64,000 nt of DNA. It comes from Billgrantia lactosivorans. Its GTDB lineage: Bacteria; Pseudomonadota; Gammaproteobacteria; Pseudomonadales; Halomonadaceae. The notes under the pieces are model-generated. The model had not been told where the DNA came from and did not search any database. It was given only the letters and a program-made list of their open reading frames with translations. How positions within the stretch are numbered: position 1 is the stretch's first letter; each line of letters opens with the position of its first letter. The stretch spans positions 504,637 through 568,636 of the forward strand of contig NZ_QHGY01000002.1 in NCBI RefSeq assembly GCF_003254665.1, written 5' to 3'. Shown here in pieces: positions 50,392 through 60,942 of this stretch. A program made the position numbers and the translations under genes.

Positions 50392-50423
50392 AAGCGGCTG
50401 CCGTCAGGTGGCCGCTTGTCTTT
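50392..50423 (+). terminator. Partial terminator (attenuator) between rpsU and dnaG
   Basis: AAGCGGC (50392-50398) pairs with GCCGCTT (50411-50417), followed by GTCTTT. In E. coli the same gap contains a leaky terminator that lowers dnaG expression relative to rpsU. Confidence 0.55.
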
Positions 50424-50480
50424 CGCGACCCGTTCTACCCCTGAACTTCTTCTACCCCGATGGGAGGTGGCGAGACCTGC

Positions 50481-52295
50481 ATGGCCGGCCAGATCCCTCA
50501 GCGTTTCCTCGATGACCTGCTGGCACGCGTCGACGTGGTCGAAGTGGTGGGCGAGCGGGTGCAGTTGAAGAAGGCAGGGCGCAACTATTCCGGCCTGTGC
50601 CCTTTCCACCAGGAGAAGACGCCCTCCTTCACTGTCAGCGCCGACAAGCAGTTCTATCACTGCTTCGGCTGCGGCGCCCACGGCAACGCACTGCGCTTCC
50701 TGATGGAGTACGACAAGCTGCGCTTCCCCGAGGCGGTGGAGCAGTTGGCCTCGAGGCTGGGCCTCGAGGTGCCGCGCGAAGGGGCCGACGATCCGCGTGC
50801 CCAGGCACGGGAACGTAAGCGCCAGGAGGGGGTCAACCTGCTCGAGCTTGCCGCCAGCTTCTATCGCGAGCGGCTGAAGATGCCCGAAGGGCAGTCGGCG
50901 CGGGACTACCTGGCTCGGCGCGGCCTCTCGGAGGAGGTGCAGCGCGACTTCGGCATCGGCTATGCCCCGGACGACTGGGAGGCCCTCAAGCGCCACCTGA
51001 GCGCCAGGGACATTGCGGAGTCCGTCCAGGTCGAATATGGCCTGCTGGTGCAGCGCGAGGAGAGCGGGCGTACCTACGACCGCTTCCGCGACCGGGTGAT
51101 GTTCCCGATCCGCGACGTACGCGGGCGCACCATCGCCTTTGGCGGCCGGGTACTCGGCGATGCCAAGCCCAAGTACCTGAACTCCCCCGAGACCCCGGTG
51201 TTTCACAAGGGGCGTGAACTCTACGGGCTGTTCGAGGCCAGGCAGGCCAACTCGCGGTTGGCGCGGGTGGTCATCGTCGAGGGCTACATGGACGTGGTGG
51301 CCCTGGCCCAGTTCGGCATCCGCAATGCCGTCGCCACCCTCGGTACCTCCACCAGCGAGGAGCACCTGGCCCGGCTGTTTCGCATGGTCGACGAGGTGGT
51401 GTTCTGCTTCGACGGCGACAAGGCGGGGCGTCAGGCGGCCAGTCGAGCGCTGGAAACCGTGCTGCCACAGATGATCGATGGCCGCGAGGCGCGCTTCCTG
51501 TTCCTGCCGGAAGGCGAGGACCCGGATACGCTGGTGCGGCGTGAAGGACGCGAGGCCTTCGAGGATCGCATCACCTGCGCCAGCCCGCTGTCGGAGTTCC
51601 TGTTCGACCAGGCGGCACGGGGGCGCGACCTGGCACGAGTGGAGGAGCGCGAGCGCTTCGCCAGCCAGGTGCTCAAGGCGGCGAGTCGCCTGCCGCGCGG
51701 GATGCTTCAGACGGTGCTGCTGGGGGAACTTGCGCGACGTACGGGGGTCGATCAGTCGCGCTTCGACGCGCTGCTGGCCCAGGAGGAGGAGGCACCGGCC
51801 GAGGCGAGTGTCGCGCCCGCCGTGGCGCCTGTCGGGCAGGAGCCAGGGAGCGAGGTGTCGCCGGCCAGGGAGGCCTCGCTGGGGTTGCTGGCGCGGGTGC
51901 TGCAGCTGCTGGTGCATGAGCCGACACTGGTCGAGCGCCTGCCAGCCGAGGACGACTGGTGTCCCGAGGGGGCGGGGGATGCTGCGCTGTGCCGCGAGCT
52001 GGTGCGGCTGCTGCGTGCCGGACGCTACCGCAGCCCCCAGGTGGTGCTGGCCCATTTCCAGGGCAGTGCCCAGGGCCAGCGCCTGGCGGCGCTGGCCCGG
52101 CGCGAGATGCTGATACCTCGCGAGGCCCGCGGCAAGGAGCTGGAGGGGCTGGTCGACTACCTGGTGCGGCATCGCCAGCGCCAGTCGCCGCAGGAGGAGT
52201 TCGAGGCCCTGCTGGCGAAAGAGCGCGGGGGCGAGCGCCTGTCGCGGGAGGCGCGGCAGCGTCTGCAGGAATTGCTGGTTGAGCTGAAGCGCTGA
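50481..52295 (+). CDS. dnaG: DNA primase
   Basis: Makes RNA primers at the replication fork and binds DnaB. 604 residues: N-terminal zinc-binding domain with Cys40, His43, Cys61 and Cys64; the RNA polymerase core with RFRDRVMFPIRD; a Toprim site with VVIVEGYMDVVAL and CFDGDKAG (about 270-320); and a C-terminal helicase-binding domain after an Ala/Pro/Glu-rich linker (about 440-460). The start MAGQIP is used; an ATG at 50460 in frame gives an extra seven residues not expected in the family. Confidence 0.97.
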   Translation: MAGQIPQRFLDDLLARVDVVEVVGERVQLKKAGRNYSGLCPFHQEKTPSFTVSADKQFYHCFGCGAHGNALRFLMEYDKLRFPEAVEQLASRLGLEVPREGADDPRAQARERKRQEGVNLLELAASFYRERLKMPEGQSARDYLARRGLSEEVQRDFGIGYAPDDWEALKRHLSARDIAESVQVEYGLLVQREESGRTYDRFRDRVMFPIRDVRGRTIAFGGRVLGDAKPKYLNSPETPVFHKGRELYGLFEARQANSRLARVVIVEGYMDVVALAQFGIRNAVATLGTSTSEEHLARLFRMVDEVVFCFDGDKAGRQAASRALETVLPQMIDGREARFLFLPEGEDPDTLVRREGREAFEDRITCASPLSEFLFDQAARGRDLARVEERERFASQVLKAASRLPRGMLQTVLLGELARRTGVDQSRFDALLAQEEEAPAEASVAPAVAPVGQEPGSEVSPAREASLGLLARVLQLLVHEPTLVERLPAEDDWCPEGAGDAALCRELVRLLRAGRYRSPQVVLAHFQGSAQGQRLAALARREMLIPREARGKELEGLVDYLVRHRQRQSPQEEFEALLAKERGGERLSREARQRLQELLVELKR

Positions 52296-52325
52296 TCGGC
52301 GGGGTTGTTTTCTCCGCCGTTCACC

Positions 52326-52344
52326 CCCACACAGGGAGTGTGGG
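52326..52344 (+). terminator. Hairpin after dnaG
   Basis: CCCACAC (52326-52332) pairs with GTGTGGG (52338-52344) around an AGGGA loop; no T run follows. In E. coli the dnaG-rpoD gap is an RNase E processing site; this stem may play that role. Confidence 0.4.
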
Positions 52345-52436
52345 CGTAACCGGTGCTGGCAGCATAACCGTTTAAACTAACACACCTGAGTGATCGAGCA
52401 AATGGGCCGCACTGGCGGGCTCGCGATGTTTCCCGC

Positions 52437-52442
52437 TATACT
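52437..52442 (+). promoter_or_regulatory. -10 box of an internal rpoD promoter
   Basis: TATACT, 73 bases before rpoD, in a 219-base gap after dnaG. The -35 region is not convincing. Confidence 0.35.
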
Positions 52443-52514
52443 ATTGGGCTTCATGAGTTTTCTCCACCCCAGCGCTTCAGGTGCTTCATTCTTCTTCGTC
52501 GAGATAGGGTTTCT

Positions 52515-54374
<1,860 letters not shown>

Positions 54375-54401
54375 CGTCTGCCCGCGTTCCGGGACAGCCG
54401 A

Positions 54402-54435
54402 CAAGACGCCCGCAGCCATGGCTGCGGGCGTCTTG
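54402..54435. terminator. Terminator after rpoD, a 34-base perfect palindrome
   Basis: Two fully complementary 17-base arms (54402-54418 and 54419-54435) meet without a spacer around CCATGG. The minus-strand membrane protein gene ends 39 bases further on, so it can serve both strands. No T tract follows. Confidence 0.7.
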
Positions 54436-54473
54436 CGTTGGGGCGGTCATGTTTCCGCCAGCGGCGTTGTCGA

Positions 54474-55130
54474 TCACGACGCGGGGGCAGACCGCTGCCA
54501 GCGCCTGGCCAGCAGGACCAGTTCGACGACGGCAATCAGGAGCAGGCAGTAGCCGAGCAGTTCGGTACTCTCCTCGGCGGCGTCCTTGAAGGTGCGCTGA
54601 TAATGCTCGCCGAGGATGGCCATCCACATTTCGCTGCGTCCAAACAGGCGAGAGAAGACGTAGGTGACGAGGAAGCCGGAGGCGAAGAAGCCGAACGAGA
54701 AGCTGTTGCTGTAGGCGATGAACTCCTGCGCGAAGCGCTGGCGACGCCATATCACCAGGGCCAGGCAGGGCAGCAGCACCAGCGTTACCAGCACTTGCCA
54801 GGCACCATCATGGACATGCAGGTCGAGCAGGGCATCCTGCTCCCGGATCAAGGAGGCGAAGACGAAGGCGAACATCAGCAGGGTCAGGGTGGGCATGACT
54901 TTCAGCACCTGCCGAGTATAGAGCAGCAAGAGTGACGAGAGGGCCAGCAGTGCGCTCTGGGCAAGCTCGGTGAAGCCGCGCTCCGAGAAGCGTCCCCCCT
55001 GGATGTGGAGTGCCTCCAGATAGGTGCCCTGGACCATGGCCGCGATGAGCAGGATATAGAGCGTGGCGCGCAGGCAGGCAGCGGTGAAGCTGATCGGCCA
55101 GGGCTGGTGGGGGAGTCTGTTGTGTGGCAT
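54474..55130 (-). CDS. Multi-pass membrane protein of unknown function
   Basis: A 218-residue inner-membrane protein with about six hydrophobic segments (about 20-40, 58-75, 82-100, 113-135, 147-166 and 192-212). Polar stretches between them include LEALHIQGGRFSERGFTELA and LGEHYQRTFKDAAEESTE. I do not recognise the family. The start MPHNRLPHQP is chosen because it gives a short tail before the first helix; a longer in-frame form would begin at 55205. It stands alone between rpoD (convergent) and the LysR gene. Confidence 0.7.
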   Translation of the reverse strand: MPHNRLPHQPWPISFTAACLRATLYILLIAAMVQGTYLEALHIQGGRFSERGFTELAQSALLALSSLLLLYTRQVLKVMPTLTLLMFAFVFASLIREQDALLDLHVHDGAWQVLVTLVLLPCLALVIWRRQRFAQEFIAYSNSFSFGFFASGFLVTYVFSRLFGRSEMWMAILGEHYQRTFKDAAEESTELLGYCLLLIAVVELVLLARRWQRSAPAS

Positions 55131-55205
55131 GAAGGCTAGGGCACGGCAAGAAAAGTACGGCATTCTAGTCGTGATTGGCTCAAGCGGCCAGGCCCTTGCG
55201 ACCAC

Positions 55206-56141
55206 TCAGGCGCTCGTGGTCAGGTCCTGGTGGCGCCGGGCCTCCTCCACGATCCAGTCATGCACCGCGGCGACCCGGCGGTCGTCCAGGGCGCCACTGG
55301 TATGCACGATGCCGTAGCGCTTGCCGGTCGGGATGCGCTGGGGAAAGGGCGCGATCAGGCGGCCGGTCTGCAGTTCGTCGGTCAGCAGGGCCTGCCGCGC
55401 GATGGCGACCCCCATGCCCGCCACCGCCGCTTCCATCGTCAGCCGATGGCGGTTGAAGGTATAGCCGCGGCGCACATTCAGCGGCGGCGCCTCGATGGCG
55501 GCCAGGTAGTGTTCCCACTCGGCGTAGGGGTGCCCGCCGCGCCAGGCGGTGATGTCATGCAGCAGCGGGTACCAGGCCAGCTCCTCGGGACGGGCGAGGG
55601 AAGGGCGGCGGCGCATCAGCGCAGGTGCGCAGACGGGAAAGATCACCTCCTCCATCAACGGCGTGATGGCCAGCCCCGGGTAGTAGCCGTCGTTGAGGTC
55701 GATGGCCAGGTCGAACTCCCCCTCGCGCAGCGACAGGCTGCTGTCCTCGGCGATGACCTGCAGTTCGATGTCGGGGAAGCGCGCCTGAAGCCGCGGCAAC
55801 CGCGGCATCAGCCACTTGCTGAGGAAGGCCGGCACGCTGCGCAGGCGAATCACGCCGCTCATCACGCCGCTGCGCAGGCGCTTCACCTCGAGGCCGACCG
55901 ACTGGTAGGCCTCGTCGACCACGGCAGCCAGCCGCTTGCCCTCCTCGGTGAGCTCCAGGCGCCGTGGCAGGCGGCGGAACAGGCGGAACCCCAGCCGCTC
56001 CTCGAGCTGCTTGATCTGCTGGCTAACCGCGCCGGTGGTGACATGCAGCTCCTCCGCCGCACGAGTGAAGGAGAGGTGGCGGGCGCTGACGGCGAAGACC
56101 TTCAGCCAGGCGTGGGTCTGGGCATGCAGGAGGCGGCTCAT
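55206..56141 (-). CDS. LysR-family regulator, GcvA-like, divergent from the serine dehydratase gene
   Basis: A 311-residue transcription factor: helix-turn-helix at about 20-60 (HLSFTRAAEELHVTTGAVSQ and QLEERLGFRLFRR), which resembles the GcvA subgroup, then a periplasmic-binding-protein-like effector domain (VIRLRSVPAFLSKWLMPRLP onward). The gene is transcribed away from sdaA with a 157-base shared promoter region, so it most likely controls sdaA and itself. Effector unknown; serine or glycine are the natural guesses. Confidence 0.88.
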   Translation of the reverse strand: MSRLLHAQTHAWLKVFAVSARHLSFTRAAEELHVTTGAVSQQIKQLEERLGFRLFRRLPRRLELTEEGKRLAAVVDEAYQSVGLEVKRLRSGVMSGVIRLRSVPAFLSKWLMPRLPRLQARFPDIELQVIAEDSSLSLREGEFDLAIDLNDGYYPGLAITPLMEEVIFPVCAPALMRRRPSLARPEELAWYPLLHDITAWRGGHPYAEWEHYLAAIEAPPLNVRRGYTFNRHRLTMEAAVAGMGVAIARQALLTDELQTGRLIAPFPQRIPTGKRYGIVHTSGALDDRRVAAVHDWIVEEARRHQDLTTSA

Positions 56142-56152
56142 GGTTTAGTTTT

Positions 56153-56167
56153 GCTATAGCCCCTAGC
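56153..56167. promoter_or_regulatory. Candidate LysR binding repeat between the regulator and sdaA
   Basis: GCTA (56153-56156) and TAGC (56164-56167) form a short inverted repeat with a 7-base spacer, just upstream of the LysR start codon and 130 bases before sdaA. The size matches LysR-type boxes but the arms are short. Confidence 0.3.
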
Positions 56168-56298
56168 AGTTATTCTCGTTTGCCGAACGCGGCATTCGCC
56201 ACCAACATAAGGTCATCCCTGCCGTAAAGGCAACCATGTTTTAGCCAGACTGATGCATGAGGCGCAAGGCGATCGGCTGGCAGCACACGAGGTGGTGT

Positions 56299-57678
56299 AT
56301 GGCAATCAGTGTCTTCGACCTGTTCAAGATCGGGATCGGTCCCTCCAGCTCCCACACGGTGGGGCCCATGCGGGCCGCCTTCGATTTCGTCCAGGCACTG
56401 CGCGACGAGGACCTGCTCGAGCGGGTCGCGCGCATGGAGGTGCGGCTGTACGGCTCGCTGAGCGCCACCGGCAAGGGGCACGGCACCGACCGCGCCGTGA
56501 TCATGGGCCTGATGGGCGAGCGCCCCGACCAGATCGACCCCGCCATCGTCACCCCGTGCATCGAGGAGCTGCTCGAGGCCAGCACCCTGATGCTCGATGG
56601 CCGCCTGGCGATCCCCTTCCTGTGGTCGCGCGACATGCAATGGCACGAGGAGTGCCTGCCGTACCATCCCAATGCGATGACGCTGATTGCCCATGGGCAT
56701 GGCGGCGAACTGTGGCGCAACACCTATTACTCGGTCGGCGGTGGCTTCGTCATCGACGAAGCGCAGGCCGAGCGCGGCGAGCTGGACCAGGACCACACCG
56801 CGCTGCCCTACGACTTCAACTCGGCGGCCGAACTGATGGCCCTGTGTCGCATGCACGACATGCGCATCAGCGAGCTGATGCTGGAGAACGAGAAGGCCTG
56901 GCGCAGCGAAGCCGAGGTGCGCGACGGTCTGTGGCGCATCTGGCAGGCCATGCGGGCGTGCGTCGATGCCGGCCTCGAGCATGAGGGTGTGCTGCCCGGT
57001 GGGCTCAACGTCAAGCGACGTGCCGCGGCGCTTCACCGTCGCCTGCTGGCGGCGCGGGACGACCAGAGCCTGATCGCCTCCACCTTCGGCGCCATGGACT
57101 GGGTCAACGTCTTCGCCCTGGCGGTGAACGAGGAGAACGCCGCCGGCGGGCGCATGGTCACCGCGCCGACCAACGGCGCCGCCGGGATCATCCCCGCCGT
57201 GCTGCACTACTACATGAAGTTCCAGTCCGGCGCCTGCGAGCGCGACGTGGTCGACTTCCTGCTGGCCGCCGGCGCGGTGGGCATCCTGTGCAAGAAGAAC
57301 GCCTCCATCTCGGGAGCCGAGGTCGGCTGCCAGGGCGAGGTGGGCTCGGCCTGCGCCATGGCCGCTGCGGGCCTGGCCGAGGTCATGGGGGGCAGCGTTG
57401 GCCAGGTCGAGAATGCCGCCGAAATAGGCCTGGAGCACAATCTCGGGTTGACCTGCGACCCGGTAGGCGGGCTGGTTCAGGTGCCCTGCATCGAGCGCAA
57501 CGCCATCGCCTCGGTCAAGGCGATCAACGCCGCCCAGATGGCATTGCGTGGCGACGGCGAGCACTTCATCTCGCTCGACAAGGCGATTCGCACCATGCGC
57601 GACACCGGCCGCGACATGCAGGACAAGTACAAGGAGACCTCCCGTGGCGGGCTGGCCGTGAACGCCATCGAGTGCTGA
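56299..57678 (+). CDS. sdaA: L-serine ammonia-lyase (iron-sulfur serine dehydratase)
   Basis: Converts L-serine to pyruvate and ammonia using a [4Fe-4S] cluster. 459 residues in the single-chain form with both domains: [20 protein letters not shown] at the start; three cluster cysteines Cys344, Cys386 and Cys397 (spacing 42 and 11, as in the Legionella enzyme); [20 protein letters not shown] in between. The start [10 protein letters not shown] follows GAGGTGG; the in-frame ATG at 56257 would add 14 unusual residues. A terminator follows. Confidence 0.97.
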   Translation: MAISVFDLFKIGIGPSSSHTVGPMRAAFDFVQALRDEDLLERVARMEVRLYGSLSATGKGHGTDRAVIMGLMGERPDQIDPAIVTPCIEELLEASTLMLDGRLAIPFLWSRDMQWHEECLPYHPNAMTLIAHGHGGELWRNTYYSVGGGFVIDEAQAERGELDQDHTALPYDFNSAAELMALCRMHDMRISELMLENEKAWRSEAEVRDGLWRIWQAMRACVDAGLEHEGVLPGGLNVKRRAAALHRRLLAARDDQSLIASTFGAMDWVNVFALAVNEENAAGGRMVTAPTNGAAGIIPAVLHYYMKFQSGACERDVVDFLLAAGAVGILCKKNASISGAEVGCQGEVGSACAMAAAGLAEVMGGSVGQVENAAEIGLEHNLGLTCDPVGGLVQVPCIERNAIASVKAINAAQMALRGDGEHFISLDKAIRTMRDTGRDMQDKYKETSRGGLAVNAIEC

Positions 57679-57725
57679 TGAGTCGCAGCGCGGCAGCCTT
57701 CGCGCCGCGCTCGATCCCCTCCCGA

Positions 57726-57755
57726 CGCGATGCCCGGACGGCATCGCGTTTTCGT
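57726..57755 (+). terminator. Rho-independent terminator after sdaA
   Basis: A perfect 9-base-pair stem (57726-57734 with 57740-57748) around a CGGAC loop, followed by TTTTCGTTT. Confidence 0.85.
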
Positions 57756-57842
57756 TTGCAAGCTATTGAATTTCGGCTGCCTCTACGCCATTGGTCGAGT
57801 TAGACTCTTGAACGGTTGCCCTGCGGGTGCGTCTCCTCTAGC

Positions 57843-57856
57843 TTACGTTAACGTAA
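57843..57856. promoter_or_regulatory. Perfect 14-base palindrome upstream of the ABC importer operon, likely operator
   Basis: TTACGTTAACGTAA reads the same on both strands. It lies 101 bases before the first ATPase gene and 165 after sdaA. From memory, it resembles the sites of the LiuR-type MerR regulators of branched-chain amino acid and acyl-CoA breakdown in proteobacteria; this resemblance is not tested here. Confidence 0.6.
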
Positions 57857-57956
57857 AGGTTAGAAGTCCGGGCTGAGCCAAGCACAAGAAGCAGCCTTCA
57901 CGACAACGACAATAATCAGCAATGGACCGCCGCAGGCGATCCAAAGAGGACGTCAC

Positions 57957-58730
57957 ATGACCCAGGAGTTCATCCTCGAAACTCGCGGGCTGACCAAGCA
58001 GTTCCGTGGCTTCACGGCGGTGGACGACGTCAACCTGCAGGTCCGGGAAGGGCACGTCCATGCCCTCATCGGGCCCAATGGCGCCGGCAAGACGACCGTC
58101 TTCAACCTGCTCACCAAGTTCCTGCCGCCGACCCGCGGCGAGATCCTCTACCGCGGCAGGCCGATCACCGGTATGAAGGCCAACGAGATCGCACGCCTCG
58201 GGCTGGTGCGCTCGTTCCAGATCTCCGCGGTGTTCGCCCACATGACCGCGCTGGAGAACGTGCGCGTGGCGCTGCAGCGGCCGATCGGCACCTCCTTTCA
58301 CTTCTGGAAGTCTGAGCGGTCCCTGGAGCACCTCAACGAGCGTGCCGTCGAGCTGCTCGACGAGGTCGGCCTGCGCGACTATGCCGACGTGCTGACGGTG
58401 GAGATGCCCTACGGCCGCAAGCGTGCCCTCGAGGTGGCGACTACCCTGGCGATGGACCCGACCCTGATGTTGCTCGACGAGCCGACCCAGGGCATGGGCG
58501 CCGAGGACGTCGATCGCATCGTCGAGCTGATCCGTCGCGTGGCCCAGGGCCGCACGGTGCTGATGGTGGAGCACAACCTCAGTGTGGTGAGCCGCTTGTG
58601 CGATCGCATCACCGTGCTGGCTCGTGGCGCCGTGCTGGCGGAGGGCGACTACGAGACGGTATCCGCCGACCCGCGGGTGCGCGAGGCCTACATGGGCAGT
58701 GAGGCCGCAGCAGAGGAGGCCAGCGCATGA
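57957..58730 (+). CDS. livG: Branched-chain-amino-acid-type ABC importer, ATPase (LivG-like)
   Basis: A 257-residue cytoplasmic ATPase of the LivG group. Walker A GPNGAGKT (about 39-46, Lys45), the signature-region stretch PYGRKRALEVATTLAMDP, Walker B LMLLDEPTQGMG and the H-loop in MVEHNLSVVS are all present. The signature is degenerate (MPYGRKR rather than LSxGQ), as is often the case in LivG. First gene of a five-gene operon ordered ATPase-ATPase-binding protein-permease-permease; it overlaps the next ATPase by four bases. Substrate unknown; livG is used for the family only. Confidence 0.9.
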   Translation: MTQEFILETRGLTKQFRGFTAVDDVNLQVREGHVHALIGPNGAGKTTVFNLLTKFLPPTRGEILYRGRPITGMKANEIARLGLVRSFQISAVFAHMTALENVRVALQRPIGTSFHFWKSERSLEHLNERAVELLDEVGLRDYADVLTVEMPYGRKRALEVATTLAMDPTLMLLDEPTQGMGAEDVDRIVELIRRVAQGRTVLMVEHNLSVVSRLCDRITVLARGAVLAEGDYETVSADPRVREAYMGSEAAAEEASA

Positions 58731-59479
58731 CCCAGGTCGTCGAACAGCCGGCGCGCAGCGAGTACCGCGAGCACGACGGTGCCGAGATGCTGCGCATCCG
58801 CAACCTGCACGCCTTCTACGGCGAATCGCACATCCTGCACGGCGTCGACCTGGAGGTGCGCCGCGGCGAGCTGGTCACCCTGCTGGGGCGCAACGGGGCG
58901 GGTCGCAGCACCACGCTCAAGGCGATCATGAGCATGGTCGGGCGACGTACCGGCTCGATCATGATCAACGGCACCGAGACCATCGGCATGCGGGCGCACC
59001 GCATCCCGCGGCTGGGGATCGGCTACTGCCCCGAGGAGCGCGGCATCTTCGCCAGCCTCGACGTGGAGGAAAACCTGCTGCTGCCGCCCACGGTGCGCTC
59101 CGGCGGGATGTCGATCGACGAGATCTACGAGATGTTTCCCAACCTCTACGAGCGTCGCCGCAGCCAGGGCACGCGCCTCTCCGGCGGCGAACAGCAGATG
59201 CTGGCCATGGCCCGCATCCTGCGCACCGGTGCCCGCATGCTGCTGCTCGACGAGATCACCGAGGGCCTGGCCCCGGTCATCGTTCAGAAGCTGGGCGAGG
59301 TGCTGGTCAAGCTGCGCGACCGAGGCATGACCATCGTGCTGGTGGAGCAGAACTTCCGCTTCGCCGCGCCGCTGGCGGACCGCCACTACGTCATGGAGCA
59401 CGGCCGGATCATCGAGGAGATCAGTGCCGCCGAGCTGCCATCCCGGCGTGAGCATCTCAATGCCCTGCTGGGGGTCTAG
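58727..59479 (+). CDS. livF: Branched-chain-amino-acid-type ABC importer, ATPase (LivF-like) with Arg in Walker A
   Basis: A 250-residue ATPase of the LivF group. Signature TRLSGGEQQMLAMAR, Walker B RMLLLDEITEGLAP and H-loop region VLVEQNFRFA are normal. Walker A reads GRNGAGRST (54-62), so the usual catalytic Lys is Arg60 (codon cgc). A K-to-R change generally weakens or stops ATP hydrolysis, but some ABC ATPases tolerate asymmetric sites. Its partner LivG keeps Lys45. Overlaps livG by ATGA. A sequencing error would need two base changes (cgc to aag or aaa), so it is unlikely. Confidence 0.9.
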   Translation: MTQVVEQPARSEYREHDGAEMLRIRNLHAFYGESHILHGVDLEVRRGELVTLLGRNGAGRSTTLKAIMSMVGRRTGSIMINGTETIGMRAHRIPRLGIGYCPEERGIFASLDVEENLLLPPTVRSGGMSIDEIYEMFPNLYERRRSQGTRLSGGEQQMLAMARILRTGARMLLLDEITEGLAPVIVQKLGEVLVKLRDRGMTIVLVEQNFRFAAPLADRHYVMEHGRIIEEISAAELPSRREHLNALLGV

Positions 59480-59608
59480 CCGACCGACGGAGCACCCGGG
59501 CTCGCCGTGCATCGCCCGTCGGCCAGCCCAAGCCGCGCCCATGAGGCGAAACAAGAACCACGACTGCAATGACGCCACCACCATTTCGTGACCCGCGAAT
59601 CGCGACCA

Positions 59609-59623
59609 ACGCGCAGTGCGCGT
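59609..59623 (+). promoter_or_regulatory. Small hairpin in the livF-binding protein gap
   Basis: ACGCGC (59609-59614) pairs with GCGCGT (59618-59623) around AGT, in the 183-base gap before the binding-protein gene. A second possible stem pairs CCGACGG near 59482 with CCGTCGG about 30 bases on. Such gaps often hold mRNA-stability or processing signals that raise binding-protein expression. Confidence 0.35.
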
Positions 59624-59662
59624 GACAACAACAACCCGCCCAGTTGGGCCATGGAGACGAAA

Positions 59663-60883
59663 ATGACCTTTATCAAGAAGACCCTCGTCAGCAGCATCGC
59701 CATTGCCGCCACCGCCGCCATGGCGACCGCCGCCCAAGCGGAGATCAGCGACGGCACGGTGCGCATCGGCTATCTCGCCGACATGTCCGGCACCTATCGC
59801 GACCTGGCCGGTCCGGGTGGCCTTGAGGCCCTGGAGATGGCCATCGAGGACTTCGGCGGCAGCGTCGACGGGGCGCCGATCGAGGTGTTCAGCGCCGATG
59901 ACCGCAACAGCGCCGACGTCGGCGCCAACACGGTGCGCGAATGGATCGACCAGCGCGATGTCGACCTGGTGGCCGGCATGGTGGCGTCATCGGTCACCAT
60001 CGCCGTGACCAAGGTGCTGGAGGAGAACGACGGCTTCGGCATCGTCTCCGGCTCGGCCGCCTCGAGCATCACCAACGAGCACTGCACGCCCAACCACGTC
60101 CACTGGGTCTACGATACCTACCCGCTGGCCAACGGCACCGCCCGCGCGGTGGTCGAGCAGGGCGGCGACACCTGGTTCATGCTCACCGCCGACTACGCCT
60201 TCGGCCATGCCCTGGAGGGGGACGTCGAGAAAGTGGTGACCGAGAACGGTGGCACCATCGTCGACAAGGTGCGCCACCCGTTCCCCACCGACGACTTCTC
60301 CTCCTACATCCTCCAGGCCCAGGGCTCCGGGGCCAAGATCATCGGCCTGGCCAATGCCGGCTCCGACACCGTCAACGCGATCAACACCGCCAGCCAGTTC
60401 GGCGTGGTCGAGGCCGGCCAGCAGCTCGCCGGCCTGCTGGTGTTCCTCAACGACGTACACGCCATGGGGCTCGACACTACCCAGGGGCTGCTGTTGACCA
60501 CCGGCTGGTACTGGAACATGGACGACGAGTCGCGCGAGTGGGCCGAGCGCTACTACGAGCGCGTGGGCAGCATGCCGACCATGGTCCAGGCCGGCATCTA
60601 CTCCAGCACCATGCACTACCTGGAGGCCGTCCAGGCCACCGGCAGCGACGACACCCAGACGGTGCGCGAGTACATGATGAAGCAGCCGATCCACGACTTC
60701 TTCGCGCGTAACGGCCGCATCCGCGAGGACGGCCGCATGGTGCACGACATGTACCTGGCGCGCGTGAAGTCGCCCGAGGATTCCACCCACGAATGGGACC
60801 TCTACGAGATCCTCACCACCATTCCCGCCGAAGAGGCCTACCGCCCGCTGTCGGAGAGCCAGTGCGACCTGGTGCAGAACTGA
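59663..60883 (+). CDS. livK: Periplasmic substrate-binding protein of the branched-chain-amino-acid-type ABC importer
   Basis: A 406-residue Peripla_BP_6 (Leu/Ile/Val-binding-like) protein. Signal peptide about 1-25 (AQA then EISDG); the core begins VRIGYLADMSGTYRDLAG and includes GIVSGSAASSITNEHCTPNH with two-domain hinge features. It belongs to a large clade with YDTYPLANGTARAV and FMLTADYAFGHALE found widely in proteobacteria, for which no single substrate is known. The start at 59663 follows GGAG by six bases; an ATG at 59651 is in frame but worse. Confidence 0.92.
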   Translation: MTFIKKTLVSSIAIAATAAMATAAQAEISDGTVRIGYLADMSGTYRDLAGPGGLEALEMAIEDFGGSVDGAPIEVFSADDRNSADVGANTVREWIDQRDVDLVAGMVASSVTIAVTKVLEENDGFGIVSGSAASSITNEHCTPNHVHWVYDTYPLANGTARAVVEQGGDTWFMLTADYAFGHALEGDVEKVVTENGGTIVDKVRHPFPTDDFSSYILQAQGSGAKIIGLANAGSDTVNAINTASQFGVVEAGQQLAGLLVFLNDVHAMGLDTTQGLLLTTGWYWNMDDESREWAERYYERVGSMPTMVQAGIYSSTMHYLEAVQATGSDDTQTVREYMMKQPIHDFFARNGRIREDGRMVHDMYLARVKSPEDSTHEWDLYEILTTIPAEEAYRPLSESQCDLVQN

Positions 60884-60942
60884 CGCATGGCACGTCGGCG
60901 GCGGCCATGGCCGCCGCCTTCTGACGGCGAGGAGAACCTGAC

